In this document: positions 46,211 through 64,000 of the stretch, one piece after another
Layout: each line of letters starts with the position of its first letter
Numbering within the stretch: position 1 is the stretch's first letter
NCBI RefSeq assembly: GCF_040802235.1
Contig: NC_133166.1
Location: 118,806,991 to 118,870,990, forward strand
Direction: 5' to 3'
Source of the DNA: Manis javanica
Lineage: Eukaryota; Chordata; Mammalia; Pholidota; Manidae
DNA length: 64,000 nucleotides
Made by a program: the position numbers and the translations under genes
Notes under the pieces: model-generated
The model's input: only the letters and a program-made list of their open reading frames with translations
What the model was told of the DNA's origin: nothing
The model's database searches: none

Positions 46211-47234
46211 GGAAGTAGATGGCAAACGCGGGCTCAGTCTGCGCCGTGCTAGCCGTGCGTCCTGTTTTCTCTCGCCGCACTATGGCCGGCGTGCTGCCAT
46301 GTTTGCGCCTCCGCTGTCCTGGGCCCGCCCCTCTCCTGGCCCTCCCAGCCGCTGGCCGAGGCCTTCTGCCCACTCCGCACGCGGCCTCTCTGAGGGCCAC
46401 CTCTGGGGAGAGGTTTCGCGTCTGCCCAAGCATTCCCGCTTCCACGGGCTGTGGGGGTGAGGGACAGTGCAGACTCGTGGCGGCGCTCCTGGTCCCCGGA
46501 AATCCGGGCTTGCTGGAGTTGAGGGTCAGCACCTTGGCGTGCCGAGAGCTGGAAGCCTCGCGGTTCCGGACTTCATTTCCCAGGCGGCAGCACGCGTGAC
46601 CGGACGTGCCGCGAGCACTGAGGGCGAGGCGACCACGCCCGTCAGCCCTAGGCGGCGAGTTCGCTGGGGCGGGGTGAGGTGTTCCCGGGGCGTCCATGGC
46701 CCTGACCCTCAGGAGCCTCGGGAGCTGCGGCGCGGGGTGCAAGAGACGGGTCTGGGAGACCCCTGAGTCCCACTGTGGTTTGGGGGTGAGGAAGAGCCCG
46801 GGCTGGGAGTTCAGGAACCCGGGTTCGAGTACTGGCTCTGTTGCTGCCTCGCCTAATGCTGTCGCGACCCTTCGCTCGGTCTCAGCTTTGCCTTTTAGGA
46901 CATGGACTCCGTTCCCCGTGCCCTTCCGTCCACGAGTGGTGGTGGTTGCGGCACGAAAGATCTCCAGAAGTGACAGTCAGCGGGCAGAGCCCCAAGCCTT
47001 AATTTTCACCCAGGGTTAGCTGGGATCAAGGGCCGTTAGTTCCAGCAGACGAGTCAAGGTTCGGATCCGGGTCCCGGGTTCTCTGCACACCCGAGCTAGA
47101 CCAGGGCACAGTCCGGAAGGGCGGTGCTAAGGGAGAGCCTTCTTATTTACCTCCGGACTGGAATTTAGGGTCCCTCACTCCCTAATTGACAGATGCTACG
47201 TCTGGAAGGGAGGAGTTGGAGCCGAGGACGAGTG

Positions 47235-47330
47235 AACCTGGATTCCTGTACCAGCTCTTGCCACTCACCTTTGCCAAGTCACTTCTTTGGGCCCCAGTGT
47301 TTTTGATCTGTAAGATAAGAGTTAAGCACT
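47235..47330 (+). repeat. MIR SINE fragment
   Basis: CACCTTTGCCAAGTCACTTC, TTTTGATCTGTAAGATAAG. Confidence 0.6.
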
Positions 47331-47603
47331 GGAACTCTACATCTGGTTCTCAGAATTCCTAAAGCCCCCACCGTTCATGTGGGAAGCGGGAAAAGCAAAC
47401 TGATGTTCTGTTCCTTCATCCATTGGGAGTTCTAAATTATAAAAGTATCATAAGACTTTGGAATACAGCCTTTTCCTAAGTCCAAGGGCTGAATGGAAAC
47501 TACCCGTTTCCTACCCGGGGGCCTGATGTGTTTTGGTGTAGCCTGGGAGGCTCCTTCCTGCTGAGGGATTGAGAAGAGAGGTTGGAGAGTAGGCTCCTTA
47601 GAT

Positions 47604-47982
47604 CAGGGTTAGTAAACCGATCTGCAGGCCAATCTGGCCCACATGAATGGTTTTTTACATTTTTAAATGTTTGAGAAAATTGAAAAGGATAATATTTTGT
47701 GACACGAAAATGATATGAAACTGAAATGTCAATGTCCATAAATAAAGTTTTTTGGGAAGACAGCCATGTTTATTTGCGAAGATAGTGTCTATGACTGTTC
47801 TTGCACTGTGTTAGCAGAGTAGGTGATATAGTTGTGACAGAGACTGTATGGCCTGTAAAGCCTAAAATAATGTAGGCAGCATAGACCCAGCTCTCAAGGC
47901 AGTCACTTGTCCCATTGATTCAACACTAAGAAGGTGACACTGTGGCCCTTCACAAGAGTTTGCTGACTTCTGCCTTAGAACG
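47604..47982 (+). mobile_element. hAT-type MER element copy 3, carrying a 74-bp foreign insert
   Basis: Starts GGTTAGTAAACCGATCTGC and ends CACAAGAGTTTGCTGACTTC. Between CCTAAAATA and TGGCCCTTCACA, where other copies have about 10 bp, it holds 47873-47946, an inverted near-copy of 49062-49135. Confidence 0.7.
47873..47946 (-). repeat. 74-bp inverted repeat arm 1 (derived copy)
   Basis: Reverse complement of 49062-49135 with about 3 mismatches in 74. It interrupts the hAT element, so this copy is the newer one. Confidence 0.9.
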
Positions 47983-48609
47983 GAGCTCAGTAAAGTGAGA
48001 GCAGAATGAAACCAAACCATGGGGAGCACATCCTGAAATCATAGTACAACCTGCTCTGTGAGAACAAATGAAAGAAAATTCTCAGTGTTTGGACTGCAAA
48101 CAAGCCTGCTGACCCAGAGCTCCTTTATGCTGACTGAACACTTCACTGAGTGTGACTGAACATCTGGTGACCTGAACTTCCTCTGCTCTTACGGGAACAA
48201 TGGGGACAGCTCTGAATCTGGGTAGCAAATCTCAGAGCTCAGTGGTTGTGTCACAAGGCTTCCAGAAGCTGTAGCATGATTTTTCTCCTTCCAGCTTCGT
48301 GGAAGCTTATTTTTTTTCCCCAGCCCTCAGCGCTTCCTTTCAGGGATTACTGACAACTTGGATCACCTTGTGAGAGCTCAGCATCTGTTTCTGGTTAGGT
48401 GCACAGCTGGCCTGGAGAGAGCTGGGATGGCATGGAATCGGGGCCCCTGAGGGGCCTGGGCAAGCATGGGGGCCATGAGCTTCAGGTTTTTGTTAGAAGT
48501 TACAATGAAATACTGGGAAAATACCAAGAAAAGTATAATAATTTACTCTCAGTGTCCTTATAAACATTTTCTCACTTGATCTTCCGACCACCTGTGGTCA
48601 AGGAATAAG

Positions 48610-48835
48610 CATGGTCTTTGAAGCCACACAGACAAGGTTTGAAACTCCCTGCCCATTTACTGGGTTCCTAATGCTACATACTTAATCTCTGAATCTTAGT
48701 TTCTTTACCTATAAAATGTGGATGATAATTCCTCACAGGGTTGTTGAGAGGAGTAAAAGGAATCACACTAAAACGTGTGTGACGTTCTAGTGTGGTGTCT
48801 GCTCATATCTGTTTTTCAGTAAATGATACTCTTAT
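48610..48835 (+). repeat. MIR SINE relic
   Basis: TTAGTTTCTTTACCTATAAA, GGGTTGTTGAGAGGAGTAAA, CAGTAAATGATACTC. Confidence 0.65.
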
Positions 48836-49061
48836 TTTCATGCCTTTCTTTCAGATGAGAAGACTGAGTCCTACAAATGTTAAGTGATTTGTTCAGGTGC
48901 CTCAGTTCATAAGAATTGGAGCCCAGACCATCACTCTATTAGCTTGCCACCAGGTCTAAAGGTGAGCAGTCAAGGGTTTTATCTCCTTGGGACTTCGTGG
49001 CTATTTTAGGAGCCTTGTCTTCTGTTAGCTGGTTCGGATCAAGGGACCACAACTGCAGGAA

Positions 49062-49135
49062 GCCACAGTGTCACCTTCTTAGTGTTGAATCCATGGGACA
49101 AGTGACTGCCTTGAGAGTTGGGTCCATGCTGCCTA
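49062..49135 (+). repeat. 74-bp inverted repeat arm 2 (probable source)
   Basis: Runs from GCCACAGTGTCACC to ATGCTGCCTA. It lies in otherwise unique sequence 1.1 kb from arm 1. Confidence 0.9.
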
Positions 49136-49416
49136 TACATGGGCTGAAAGTGGAGGCAGTCCTGTGGCTTTGTGCATTTGTGCATCAACCCTCAAGCCCA
49201 CTTGCTTGGCTTTTAAGAGCAGCTGCTCAGGGGCCTAGGCATTCTTCATGCCTGAAACCAGAGTTGCGTATCAGATAAATGTAAATCTCAAACTCTTGCT
49301 TTCTAGACCATGAATTCTTGTTTCCTCTTTTCTCCTTTTAACTTTCCCCAGGGGAAAAAAAAAACAGAAGTCTCAGGGCTGGGGACAAGTGAGGGCTATT
49401 GCCTCATTCAGGGTGT

Positions 49417-49456
49417 GGAGTGTGGGATTGTGGAGTGTGGGATTCTGGAGTGAGGA
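49417..49456. repeat. Short tandem repeat, 15-bp unit
   Basis: GTGGAGTGTGGGATT occurs twice and is followed by a partial third unit. Confidence 0.8.
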
Positions 49457-49956
49457 CGTGCTCTCATCTACCTGATGAGAGGATTAGCCCACAGAGTTCA
49501 CCGTCTGGAGAAGAACTCTGTAGAAGTGGGAGCCCACAGGACTTCCTCCTGGCTGGCCTAATAGTGTGCTTTCTCCTTGTAGGTTGTGATTTTGCCTCCT
49601 TATGTTAGAAATGAGAGCTGACCTAGGCATTTGTGTGCTCTAGCCTGGGTTTTGACTCCTGTCCTTTCTTTTCTCTGGCGGGCACCCTCTTCTGGTCCTG
49701 CGAGGGGAGACTAATTCCAGGGCTCTTGGCATGCAGCCACAGCAGAGGAGGCCCCTCTCCAGGGCGGGCTCCAGGCCTGAGCTAACTGCCCTGTGCATTG
49801 CCAGGTGCTGGGGTGGGGCCTCAGTCACTTCTCATAACCAGAGTGCAGGCCCACCCAGCCCATCAAGGCTTCACAGGGTGGTGCCAGGCTGACGGCAGGG
49901 GAGCTGAAGCAAAAAGTACTCACCCTTTGGGCCAAGGTCTGTGTTACCTCCTTTAG

Positions 49957-50220
49957 CCAGTGTGCAGGGCACACCCGTGCCAGCAGAGCCATCAGGGATG
50001 TGTAATTTCCACTTCATCCAGGAGTGCCTGATCAGAATGGCTATGGGATGGTTCTGTCTGCCTTTCTGTGCACTATGGCTCCTGGGCTCGATGTGCATCC
50101 TCTTCACCATCTACTGGATGTGCTACTGGCATGGAGGCTTTGCTTGGGATGACACCATTTTTATGTTCAACTGTCACCCAGTGCTCATGGTTGCTGGCAT
50201 GGTGGTGCTCTACAGTGCTG
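49957..50220 (+). CDS. CYB561A3: CYB561A3 first coding exon (coding 50037-50220)
   Basis: Probable acceptor CCTTTAG at 49950-49956. The ATG at 50037 begins MAMGWFCLPFCALWLLGS, aligning with the recalled human M-V-S-G-R-F start; the Met at codon 3 is an alternative. Contains helix 1 and the first heme ligand (FNCHPVLM). Donor GCTG|GTGAGT. Confidence 0.92.
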
Positions 50221-53200
50221 GTGAGTAAGGGGTCAGCCTGGGAGACGTGCTGGCCTGGGCGGGCGGAGTGCTCCCTCCCCAGAGCTGGCCTTTGTCACTG
50301 TTGGGTATGGGACTATGGGGTTGGTTTTAGGGGGGGGCTGTCTCTGGGCCCAAGTATCATTTGGAGGAAGAAGTGAGAATTGGGGCATCTGAGAAGGGCA
50401 GTTTCACAGATACTCTAGGGCAGAAGTAGGCAAATGTTTTCTGTAAAGGGCCAGATAGTAAATGTGGTAGGCTTTCCAAGCCGTATTACCTGCGTTGCAG
50501 CTACTCAGCTCTGCTATTGTATTGTGAGAGTGGCCACAGACATCATAAAAATACACGCATGGTTCACTCCACTAAAACTTGACTGACAAAATTAGATAGC
50601 GGGCTGGATTTGGCCTGTGAGCTATAGTTTGCCAACCATGTTCTCAGGAGCAGGAGATTAAAGCCTACCATGGCATAGTCAGGTCCTTATATGAGAGATC
50701 TGCTTTCTCCAGCCAGACCCATCTTTGCCTGGCCCATCCAGAGCTGCGCCTTGGGGCCCAGGTGAGCCTCATGTCTCACTTGTAAAATGGGAATGATGAC
50801 ATTGATAATAGCAGCTTACCCTATGTACTTCAGATACATTATCCCATTTTGTTCTTACAGGAAGCTTGTGAGGTGGACACTATTGTTACCCCAGGTTACA
50901 GATGAGGAAACTGAGATTTAGAAAGAAGATGTCAAATAGCTAAGAGGCAGAGCCAGGATTTGGACCTAAGTCATCTAACTCACAGCCTGGGTTCTTGCAA
51001 CTCATGTCAGTTGTGAGAATTCATTTTGATGAAATAATGAATGCGACACTGTTTCTTAACCTGCAGAACTACATACAACAGTTTTTAAAATGCATTTGTT
51101 ATTGTAATGACAGAATGGGAGGTCCAAGAAGCTGCTCTTTCCTCTTTACCACGTCTCTTCTCCCCCATTCATGGCTGACTGCTGTCCCAGAAATGGGGTG
51201 AGGACAGAAGATACAGAGGAGTTGACACTGATGTTCTAGCCCTTCCTTCTCCCCTCTCTGGGGAGGCTGTGTGGGATCCTATCAGGGCGATTGTTATAAC
51301 GCGTGGCTGAGCACGAGGGGAGGAGGCTGAGCCTGGGGACTGCTCTCTCCTGCAGCTTCACTGGTGTACCGCCTGCCTTGGTCATGGGTGGGACCCAAGC
51401 TGCCCTGGAAGTTTGCCCACGCATTCCTGCACCTGACAGCCTTCATCCTGACCATCCTGGGGCTGGTGGCCGTCTTCAGGTTTCACAACCATAAAAACAC
51501 TGCCAACCTCTATTCCCTGCACAGCTGGCTGGGCATCACCACCGTCTTCCTCTTTGCCTGCCAGGTGGGTTCTCTCTGCCTTCCTTTGGGTTCCCACTAC
51601 TGGGTGGCAGCCGTGGGCTCTGGTTGGGGCTTTGCTTGCAGCAGCATCTACTCCCTCTTCTTACTGCCTGGAGAAGGCCTTTCAGGGCACATCCTCGTAG
51701 ACCCAGCAGCTTAAAGGGCTCCGGGAGATTGGCGGCTCCAGCACTCCCCATCATGTGGCCGGCTGTGGTCCTGGAGTGCTCCGAGCTAACTTTGTCGCAG
51801 CATGAACCATGCCGGCTCTACACCAGCTTTACCAGCTTCCCCATTCCCACCTTTCAGGGAACCAGAGGCAGCTCTAGAAGTGGTTTCCGAATTCTGATGT
51901 GAGCCCTATACGAGGGAGGAGTGTTATGAGCCAGGACTGGAAGGGAGCTGGCAAGCGAGGATGGCTGGGTTTGCGGGGGACTGTGTGGTAGCTGAGCATT
52001 TCCTGTAACGTTCTTGTTTGTGTCAGGCAGACAGACCACAGCGAGGAAGTTAGGTGTAGTGCTGGGGCAGCGCCTGGCGGGAAGTTTGGGGTGGGACAGA
52101 AGGGCGAAGGCGCACTGCTGGGGTGGGATGACTTGGTGCACCTTTGGCCACACACGTTACGGTCACGTACTTCCTCCGTGTCCACAGTGGTTCCTGGGCT
52201 TTGCCGTCTTCCTGCTGCCCTGGGCGTCCCTGAGGCTGCGCAGCCTCCTTAAACCCATCCACGTCTTCTTTGGAGCCTCCATCTTATCTCTGGCCATTGC
52301 GTCTGTCATTTCCGGCATTAATGAGAAGCTCTTCTTCAGTCTGTGAGTGGGGTGTGGACCCAGACTCAAAGGTGGAGGGGAAGGAGTAAGGTTTTTAAAA
52401 GTTGTATCCAATGATCATAGGACCCATCGGGGGGAGCCTTGAGGGTTGGACTTGTTCCTCATCTGGAAGGTAATGGAATTGGTCTTTCTTTAGGTTGATA
52501 TTGGTAAATTGGTCAGCAAATATCCAGCATCAAACTGACTTAGCACCTACTGTGTGTCAGAAGCTATTCTAAGCACCTTAAATCTAATCTTCTAACCACC
52601 CTACAACATAAATACTGTTGTCATTGTCACTTATAAATGAGGAAATCGAGGCACAGAGAGGTTAAGTAATTTACCTAAAGGCACACAGCTGGGATTTGAG
52701 GTAGGTTTAGAGCCTGCATGCCTAACCACTACCATCCCCCATTCTTTCCAGGCAGTGGGGTGTACTGAAAGCGAGTAAGAGTTGAGATCAGACCTGGGTT
52801 TAGATCTTGGCTGTGCCATTTACAAGTTGTGTAACTGGGCCCATTCATTCCACCTCTCTGAGCTTTTGTTCTCTCATAGGTAAAAAGCATTCTATGAATA
52901 TTTGTTGTGGTGGCGGGGGGCTGAGAAAGTATGTTAATATTCCAGATCACAGGTGGTCCTGGGAAGCTTCTCTCACCCTTTGTTAGTGGCACTGAATCTC
53001 CTGTTGGGCAAAAATGTGTGGAAAAGTCTCTTGAGGGCCCTTGTTTTGTTCTTTTCAGGCAAAATGCCACCAACCTGTACTCCAGTCTGCCCAGTGAGGC
53101 TGTCTTTGCTAACAGCACTGGGATGCTGGTGGTGGTCTTTGGGCTGCTGGTGCTATATATCCTTCTGGCTTCATCTTGGAAATGCCCAGAACCAGAGATC

Positions 53201-53885
53201 CTGACGGAAAGACAGGTATGGGGGCCTGGTCTCCCATTCCAGGTCCAGGCAGGGGTAGGGCCAAATCTAGAGAAGGGCCCCTCAGGAAACGCTTGGGCCT
53301 TGCCGGTAACCCAGTAACATGGTGGGAAACCAGATAGTTTGAAGGTGGGGGTAGGTGGGATGAAGGGAACCCCTTGTACCAAACCAGCACATCCCAGCCT
53401 GCTCAGGCTCAGGGGCTCCTGGGGGCCTGTCCACTGGGAGAGGGCAGGGGGTTACTGCCCTTCCCAAATTCCTGTGGTTTCAGCAGAAGTGAGGCCTTAT
53501 CTTCCCAAGGAAGGGCTTGAGCATGATGAGAGGATGTTGTAATTTCTACTTTTCCAGCTTTGGGGCTTGTCTAGTGGGATGGGAGCTTATCTAGTGGGGC
53601 TTGGTCACAGGTGGAGTGCTTGGAACAGGTTTTGCCTGTTCTTGGCCACTCAGGTGCCTGAGGGATGTGGTGAGATGGGGTGTGTATCAGGCTGAGGGAC
53701 TTTGGCGCTTCCCTGAAAGACCTGGCAGCTTACCTGGGGACTACGCCAGACGTTGGAGGTCTTTCTGAACAGCTCAGACCTGGTGTGACTCTGCAGGTCA
53801 GGGGCCGTTTTGAATTTTGATGGTATGCCATTAACTGCTGTGCATCTGCCTGTCTTTCCAGCCCCTGTTGCATGATGGAGAATGA
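50037..53885 (+). CDS. CYB561A3: CYB561A3, lysosomal cytochrome b561 ferrireductase
   Basis: Five coding exons (50037-50220, 51356-51564, 52188-52342, 53059-53215, 53862-53885) join to 729 nt, giving 242 aa, the recalled human length. The six-helix cytochrome b561 fold carries two b hemes. The four expected His ligands are visible in FNCHPVLM, HAFLHLT, LYSLHSWLG and KPIHVFFG. The enzyme takes electrons from ascorbate and reduces ferric iron in late endosomes/lysosomes. NxT and NxS sequons occur in the QNATN and ANSTG loop, and the C-terminal EILTERQPLLHDGE carries an acidic/dileucine-like sorting signal. It is head-to-head with TMEM138 and tail-to-tail with TKFC. Confidence 0.97.
50413..50640 (-). 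mobile_element. hAT-type MER element copy 4, antisense
   Basis: GTAAAGGGCCAGATAGTAAA ... GCTGGATTTGGCCTGTGAGC ... TAGTTTGCCAACCATG, in reverse orientation to copies 1-3. Confidence 0.75.
50795..50985 (-). repeat. MIR SINE, antisense
   Basis: GGTTACAGATGAGGAAACTG, AGGCAGAGCCAGGATTTGGA. CYB561A3 intron. Confidence 0.75.
51356..51564 (+). CDS. CYB561A3: CYB561A3 coding exon 2
   Basis: Acceptor CTCCTGCAG, donor GCCAG|GTGGGT. It encodes ASLVYRLPWSWVGPKLPWK, then helices with HAFLHLTAF and NLYSLHSWLG, two heme His ligands. Confidence 0.95.
52188..52342 (+). CDS. CYB561A3: CYB561A3 coding exon 3
   Basis: Acceptor GTCCACAG, donor AGTCT|GTGAGT. It encodes WFLGFAVFLLPWASLRLRSL, then LKPIHVFFG with the fourth heme His, ending INEKLFFS. 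Confidence 0.96.
52530..52740 (-). repeat. MIR SINE, antisense
   Basis: ACCTACTGTGTGTCAGAAGC, GAGGCACAGAGAGGTTAAGT, CACACAGCTGGGATTTGAGG. Confidence 0.8.
52745..52900 (+). repeat. MIR SINE, sense
   Basis: CAGACCTGGGTTTAGATCTT, TTCCACCTCTCTGAGCTTTT. It sits nose-to-nose with the antisense MIR just upstream. Confidence 0.7.
53059..53215 (+). CDS. CYB561A3: CYB561A3 coding exon 4
   Basis: Acceptor CTTTTCAG, donor GACAG|GTATGG. It encodes QNATNLYSSLPSEAVFANST, then helix 6 (GMLVVVFGLLVLYILLASSW) and the ERQ tail. Confidence 0.95.
53862..53885 (+). CDS. CYB561A3: CYB561A3 last coding exon
   Basis: Acceptor TCTTTCCAG, then P-L-L-H-D-G-E and TGA at 53883-53885. The LL pair with upstream Glu fits a lysosomal sorting signal. 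Confidence 0.93.
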   Translation, partial: PLLHDGE

Positions 53886-56310
53886 AGCAGGAAGTGGGTG
53901 CTGGGAGCCATCAGTGGTATGGTCTGGACTCCTCTCAGAAGCTCTGCTCTGCCTGGGGCTCCGTCTGTTTCAGCAGCAAACTTGCTTTGGTCTCTCGGCT
54001 AAGACCTCTCTCCTGCTCTCTGAAGTCATGCTGGTTTCCCCTTTAGGCCCCTAGGGTTGTGGTACAAAATCCCCACAGCCCAGGTAAGCCAGAACTTGAG
54101 TGCAGTCTGCAGTGTGAAATGTGCAGGAGGTGACTGTCCCTCAGCTTTCCCATTGAAGGCGTGCATTTCATTTAGGCCACCACCTGCCATGGGGCAGGCT
54201 TCACCTGCCCTGTCATCTCCTCCTGGACGTGAGGCTGGGTGGGCCCATCGTGAGGTGATGGAATGAGTAGGGAGGGTGGTGGCAGGGCAGCTTCTGCAGA
54301 GAAGCCGAGCTGCGGCCTGCTCTTTCCTGTTGTCTCATGTCACTGCGTTCTGTGCGTGCACGGTGGCCACTTGGCTCCACCTCTTCTAGAGGCTGCCACA
54401 GCTCGGGCCTGGGCCCCAGCCTTTCCCTGACTTACACTGCCAAGCAGCCTAGCAAACCCTGGTAACCTGCTTTCTCAAGAACAGACAGTGTGGCCCCAGC
54501 TTTCCCGACGGATGAGTAGCAGGGGTGCCTCAGACTTCCTTTCCTTCTCTCTGGATCAGGGCTTCCCTGCCTGTCCCCTGGCAGGTTCAGCCTGGCTCTT
54601 GGCAGGGCCCTAGCCAGCTAAGTTTCACTCCCCAGCTCACATGCCTAAGTCGTGCACTGTGCCAGCCAAGCTCTGGGAGCCATGGCCATCTTCAGAGGTG
54701 TCCCTTGCAGAGTGTCAGAGTGCCTTATCTGCCCCCACAACGGCTGCTTGCCTAGTCAGACCCAGTCTCATGTGTTAGGCCAGATGGTGAGCTGCTGTTC
54801 CTCTCCAGTGGAGAAGCTGGGGTGGAGAGGGAGGAGTCCTGTTCCTCCCCTAAGTGCGCTGCTGCAGCCTTTCCTGCCCTCTCCAGACGAGCCCTGCCAG
54901 GGCCGAGGCCACATGGCTTAAAGAGAAGCAGCATGTCACTAACTCCAATAGGTGGCGAGGAGGCTGACTGTCCACCCCAACCCCATGTGGCTCTATGTTG
55001 GTAGGAGGGCTGTGACTGAACTTCTGGAGGGGACAGAGCCTTCAGTCATTGGGATGACTACTAGGTGCCTTTGTCCCATGACCAGCTCCCCTTCTTTCCA
55101 TATGAGTAGGCATTTCACTTGTTTATGAAGCTTGACTTTCATTAATCATATTCTTAAGAATCAAAGCCTTCTCTGCTGAAATGACATTGTGGTTAAATGA
55201 GCTCTGGGCAGCTTGTCAAAACCTTGGACAGTCCTGACCCTCAGACCTGGGGAGGGCCAAACCAGAAGGCACTGAATATCCATGATTGTCCTGGAATCGT
55301 GTAACTCTACATGTGTGGCTGTCCTCAATAGTGAATGGCTTTTGAGCACTTGGTAACCATTTCCTATTTTATAGTCTGGAACACAAGACTCAAAAAGGGT
55401 GACTTGATCATTGGTGCCTGAGGTCACCCAGCCAGGAGGTGCGAGTTGGGATCCACAGGCCTGGTGTCTGACACAAGTGTCCTTCCCGGCGCTCGGTGTG
55501 TGGTCAGTGCACACTGATAACTGTGCCTTGCCATGGGCCCCTGGCAGAGCAGGAGCCCTGGACAGATTGAGGGAGGCTGCAGCCACATTTAGGCAAAGTG
55601 AGTGATGGCGGGTCCCCTTCCCAGTGTGACCAGCTGTAGATGCCCGTGGTGGTGGAGCAGACATCCTGGAAGCAGGTGAGTGCAGATACTAATGATAATA
55701 GGAACTCCCTCAGTGAGCAGCCAGACTGTGCTGGAGTTGGGAGGGGTGTTAACTCCATGAATTCATTTGAATCCTTTCCACATCCCCAGGAGATGGGTAC
55801 CATTCAGAATTTACGGTGCAAGTGACTGAGTTCATATAGCTGGTTTGAAGCAGAACCAGAATTCAAAGTCACATCTGAATCCAGACTAGTGCTTTCAGCC
55901 ACTCCTCAGCACCAAGCATGGACCCAGTGTGCACTGTGCTGTCTCTACCATATGCCAGACTCCATGTCCTCGCCTGCCTACCCACGTGCTATCAGTGATT
56001 GCTCTACAGAGAACTGGGGGCTGGCTCAGGTGGGCTGCTGTGTGAGCCTTAGGATTGTGATTTCTTTTCCTTCTGGTGTCTCATTTGCCCATTTGATTCC
56101 CAAAGAATCAGTGAATTCTGTTACCAATGATAGGAGCACACACATCAGGTGTGGAGTGTGGAGTGGAAGGACAGCAATGGGGGTCCCAGCTGTGTAGACC
56201 CTGCCTAGGTCTCAGGTGGTAGGAGATGTGTCATGATCATTTCAATCAGGGCTGACATTAGAGGGCCCCCTTGTTCACATGCTTGGAAAGAGGTCCCTCA
56301 GGAAGCAGTA
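53886..56310. other. CYB561A3 3'UTR and tail-to-tail gap to TKFC
   Basis: No canonical AATAAA was found downstream of the CYB561A3 stop, so its 3' end is not fixed. It contains antisense MIR fragments near 55360-55470 and 55765-55890. No ORF with a recognisable domain. Confidence 0.6.
55765..55890 (-). repeat. MIR SINE fragment, antisense
   Basis: TGAATCCTTTCCACATCCCC, TGAGTTCATATAGCTGGTTT. Confidence 0.6.
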
Positions 56311-56314
56311 GCTC

Positions 56315-56708
56315 TGTTGTTTCAATGTGGTTTATTAGCTTGCTTTTCCACATGGACTCAGGTTCAGGTGCAGAAAGCCTTTCACCGGGAGTCTTAAAAC
56401 CAAATTAGCATTGCCATTTAAAGGCTGTGCTGCTGCCCTGGGGAAATGCCTTATTGTTGAAGCTTCAGTTGGCTGGGGTGGAGCAGGGTGGTCTCTGAAG
56501 GTAGAAGGGCAGTCCTGAAGTGGCATGTGACCCACCCAGTGCCTGCAGTTTCTACAGTGGAGCAATTCTGAAGGCTGGTAGAGGAGTTGCTGAACTCAGA
56601 AGACAGGCCCTGGGGACAAAGGGCAAGGGAGGGTGACAGGTGGAAGGAAGAAGGAAGTGATGTGGCTGCCTTGCACAGCAGTGAGAGGCACTGAGGTCCA
56701 GGGAGCAT
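56315..56708 (-). other. TKFC: TKFC 3'UTR
   Basis: About 390 nt after the stop, ending near the AATAAA at 56331-56336. Confidence 0.75.
56331..56336 (-). terminator. TKFC poly(A) signal
   Basis: The minus strand reads AATAAA in AGCTAATAAACCAC. Confidence 0.8.

Positions 56709-64000
<7,292 letters not shown>

Larger units (their letters stand above)
46130..46780. promoter_or_regulatory. Bidirectional CpG-island promoter, TMEM138/CYB561A3
   Basis: A CpG-dense block between the minus-strand TMEM138 and the plus-strand CYB561A3. It holds an ETS/NRF2-type TTCCGGAAGT near 46207, a second CTTCCGGAAA near 46187, the X-box, and no clear TATA. Start sites and the CYB561A3 noncoding exon donor are not determined. 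Confidence 0.7.
46781..49956 (+). other. CYB561A3 5' intron region
   Basis: About 3.2 kb between the promoter and the first coding exon. It contains MIR relics (46800-46990, 47235-47330, 48610-48835), a hAT element with a 74-bp insertion (47604-47982) and its inverted source copy (49062-49135). A 15-bp period triplication lies at 49417-49456. No coding exon was seen. Confidence 0.7.

Noticed and set aside
46219-46599. 126-aa plus-strand ORF in the CpG island
   Set aside because: Open because of high GC. It does not match the CYB561A3 N-terminus, which starts at 50037, and is probably promoter or 5'UTR.
46812-46840. tRNA B-box-like GGTTCGAGTAC
   Set aside because: It is the tRNA-derived part of a MIR relic. 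No A box or cloverleaf.
52729-53382. 217-aa minus-strand ORF
   Set aside because: Antisense shadow of CYB561A3 exon 4 plus intron and a MIR. No family resemblance.

Overview
The window is nuclear DNA of a placental mammal. It holds intron-rich, GT-AG spliced genes, CpG-island promoters and AATAAA-type poly(A) signals. It also holds fossil repeats: MIR, L2, L1, MLT1 LTRs, hAT and Tigger DNA transposons. No Alu, rodent B1/B2, carnivore SINEC, equine ERE or ruminant SINE was recognised, so the species is left open: a eutherian that is probably neither primate nor rodent. Gene order matches the human 11q12 interval SDHAF2-CPSF7-TMEM216-TMEM138-CYB561A3-TKFC, read here in the reverse direction.

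Layout. 1-1650 is an old L1 fragment inside SDHAF2 intron 1. The 36-nt coding first exon of SDHAF2 (minus) and the promoter of CPSF7 (plus) share a CpG island at about 1.9-2.9 kb. CPSF7 runs from the ATG at 2991 to the stop at 17289. Its 3'UTR continues in a separate exon at about 21.26-23.3 kb. TMEM216 (minus) lies at 26.2-30.1 kb and ends tail-to-tail with CPSF7. An 11 kb repeat-rich gap separates TMEM216 from TMEM138. It contains two antisense LTRs, an inverted L1, an ERV-L-like relic, a (CA)n tract, an antisense L1 half, a Tigger1 nested in a hAT element, and an MLT1 LTR. TMEM138 (minus) spans 41.1-46.2 kb and shares a head-to-head CpG promoter at about 46.2 kb with CYB561A3 (plus, ATG 50037, stop 53885). 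TKFC (minus) fills 56.3-64 kb and is cut by the window edge: its N-terminal exons lie beyond 64000.

Splicing was reconstructed by hand. Reading frames stay open through every junction. Predicted lengths are CPSF7 471 aa (462 aa with an alternative donor), TMEM216 141 aa, TMEM138 162 aa and CYB561A3 242 aa. TKFC contributes about 514 codons in the window.

Function. Most of the genes are unrelated neighbours: mitochondrial complex II assembly (SDHAF2), mRNA 3'-end processing (CPSF7), endolysosomal ferrireductase (CYB561A3) and triose/FAD metabolism (TKFC). The exception is TMEM216 and TMEM138, adjacent ciliary transition-zone genes, both linked to Joubert syndrome in humans. Each promoter carries a perfect match to the degenerate RFX X-box, which gives a sequence-level rationale for co-regulation.

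No wholly novel gene system was found. The best second-look items are the paired X-boxes, a 74-bp inverted templated insertion (47873-47946 versus 49062-49135), a possible alternative terminal exon inside a CPSF7 intron, and the TISU/uORF start context of TMEM216.
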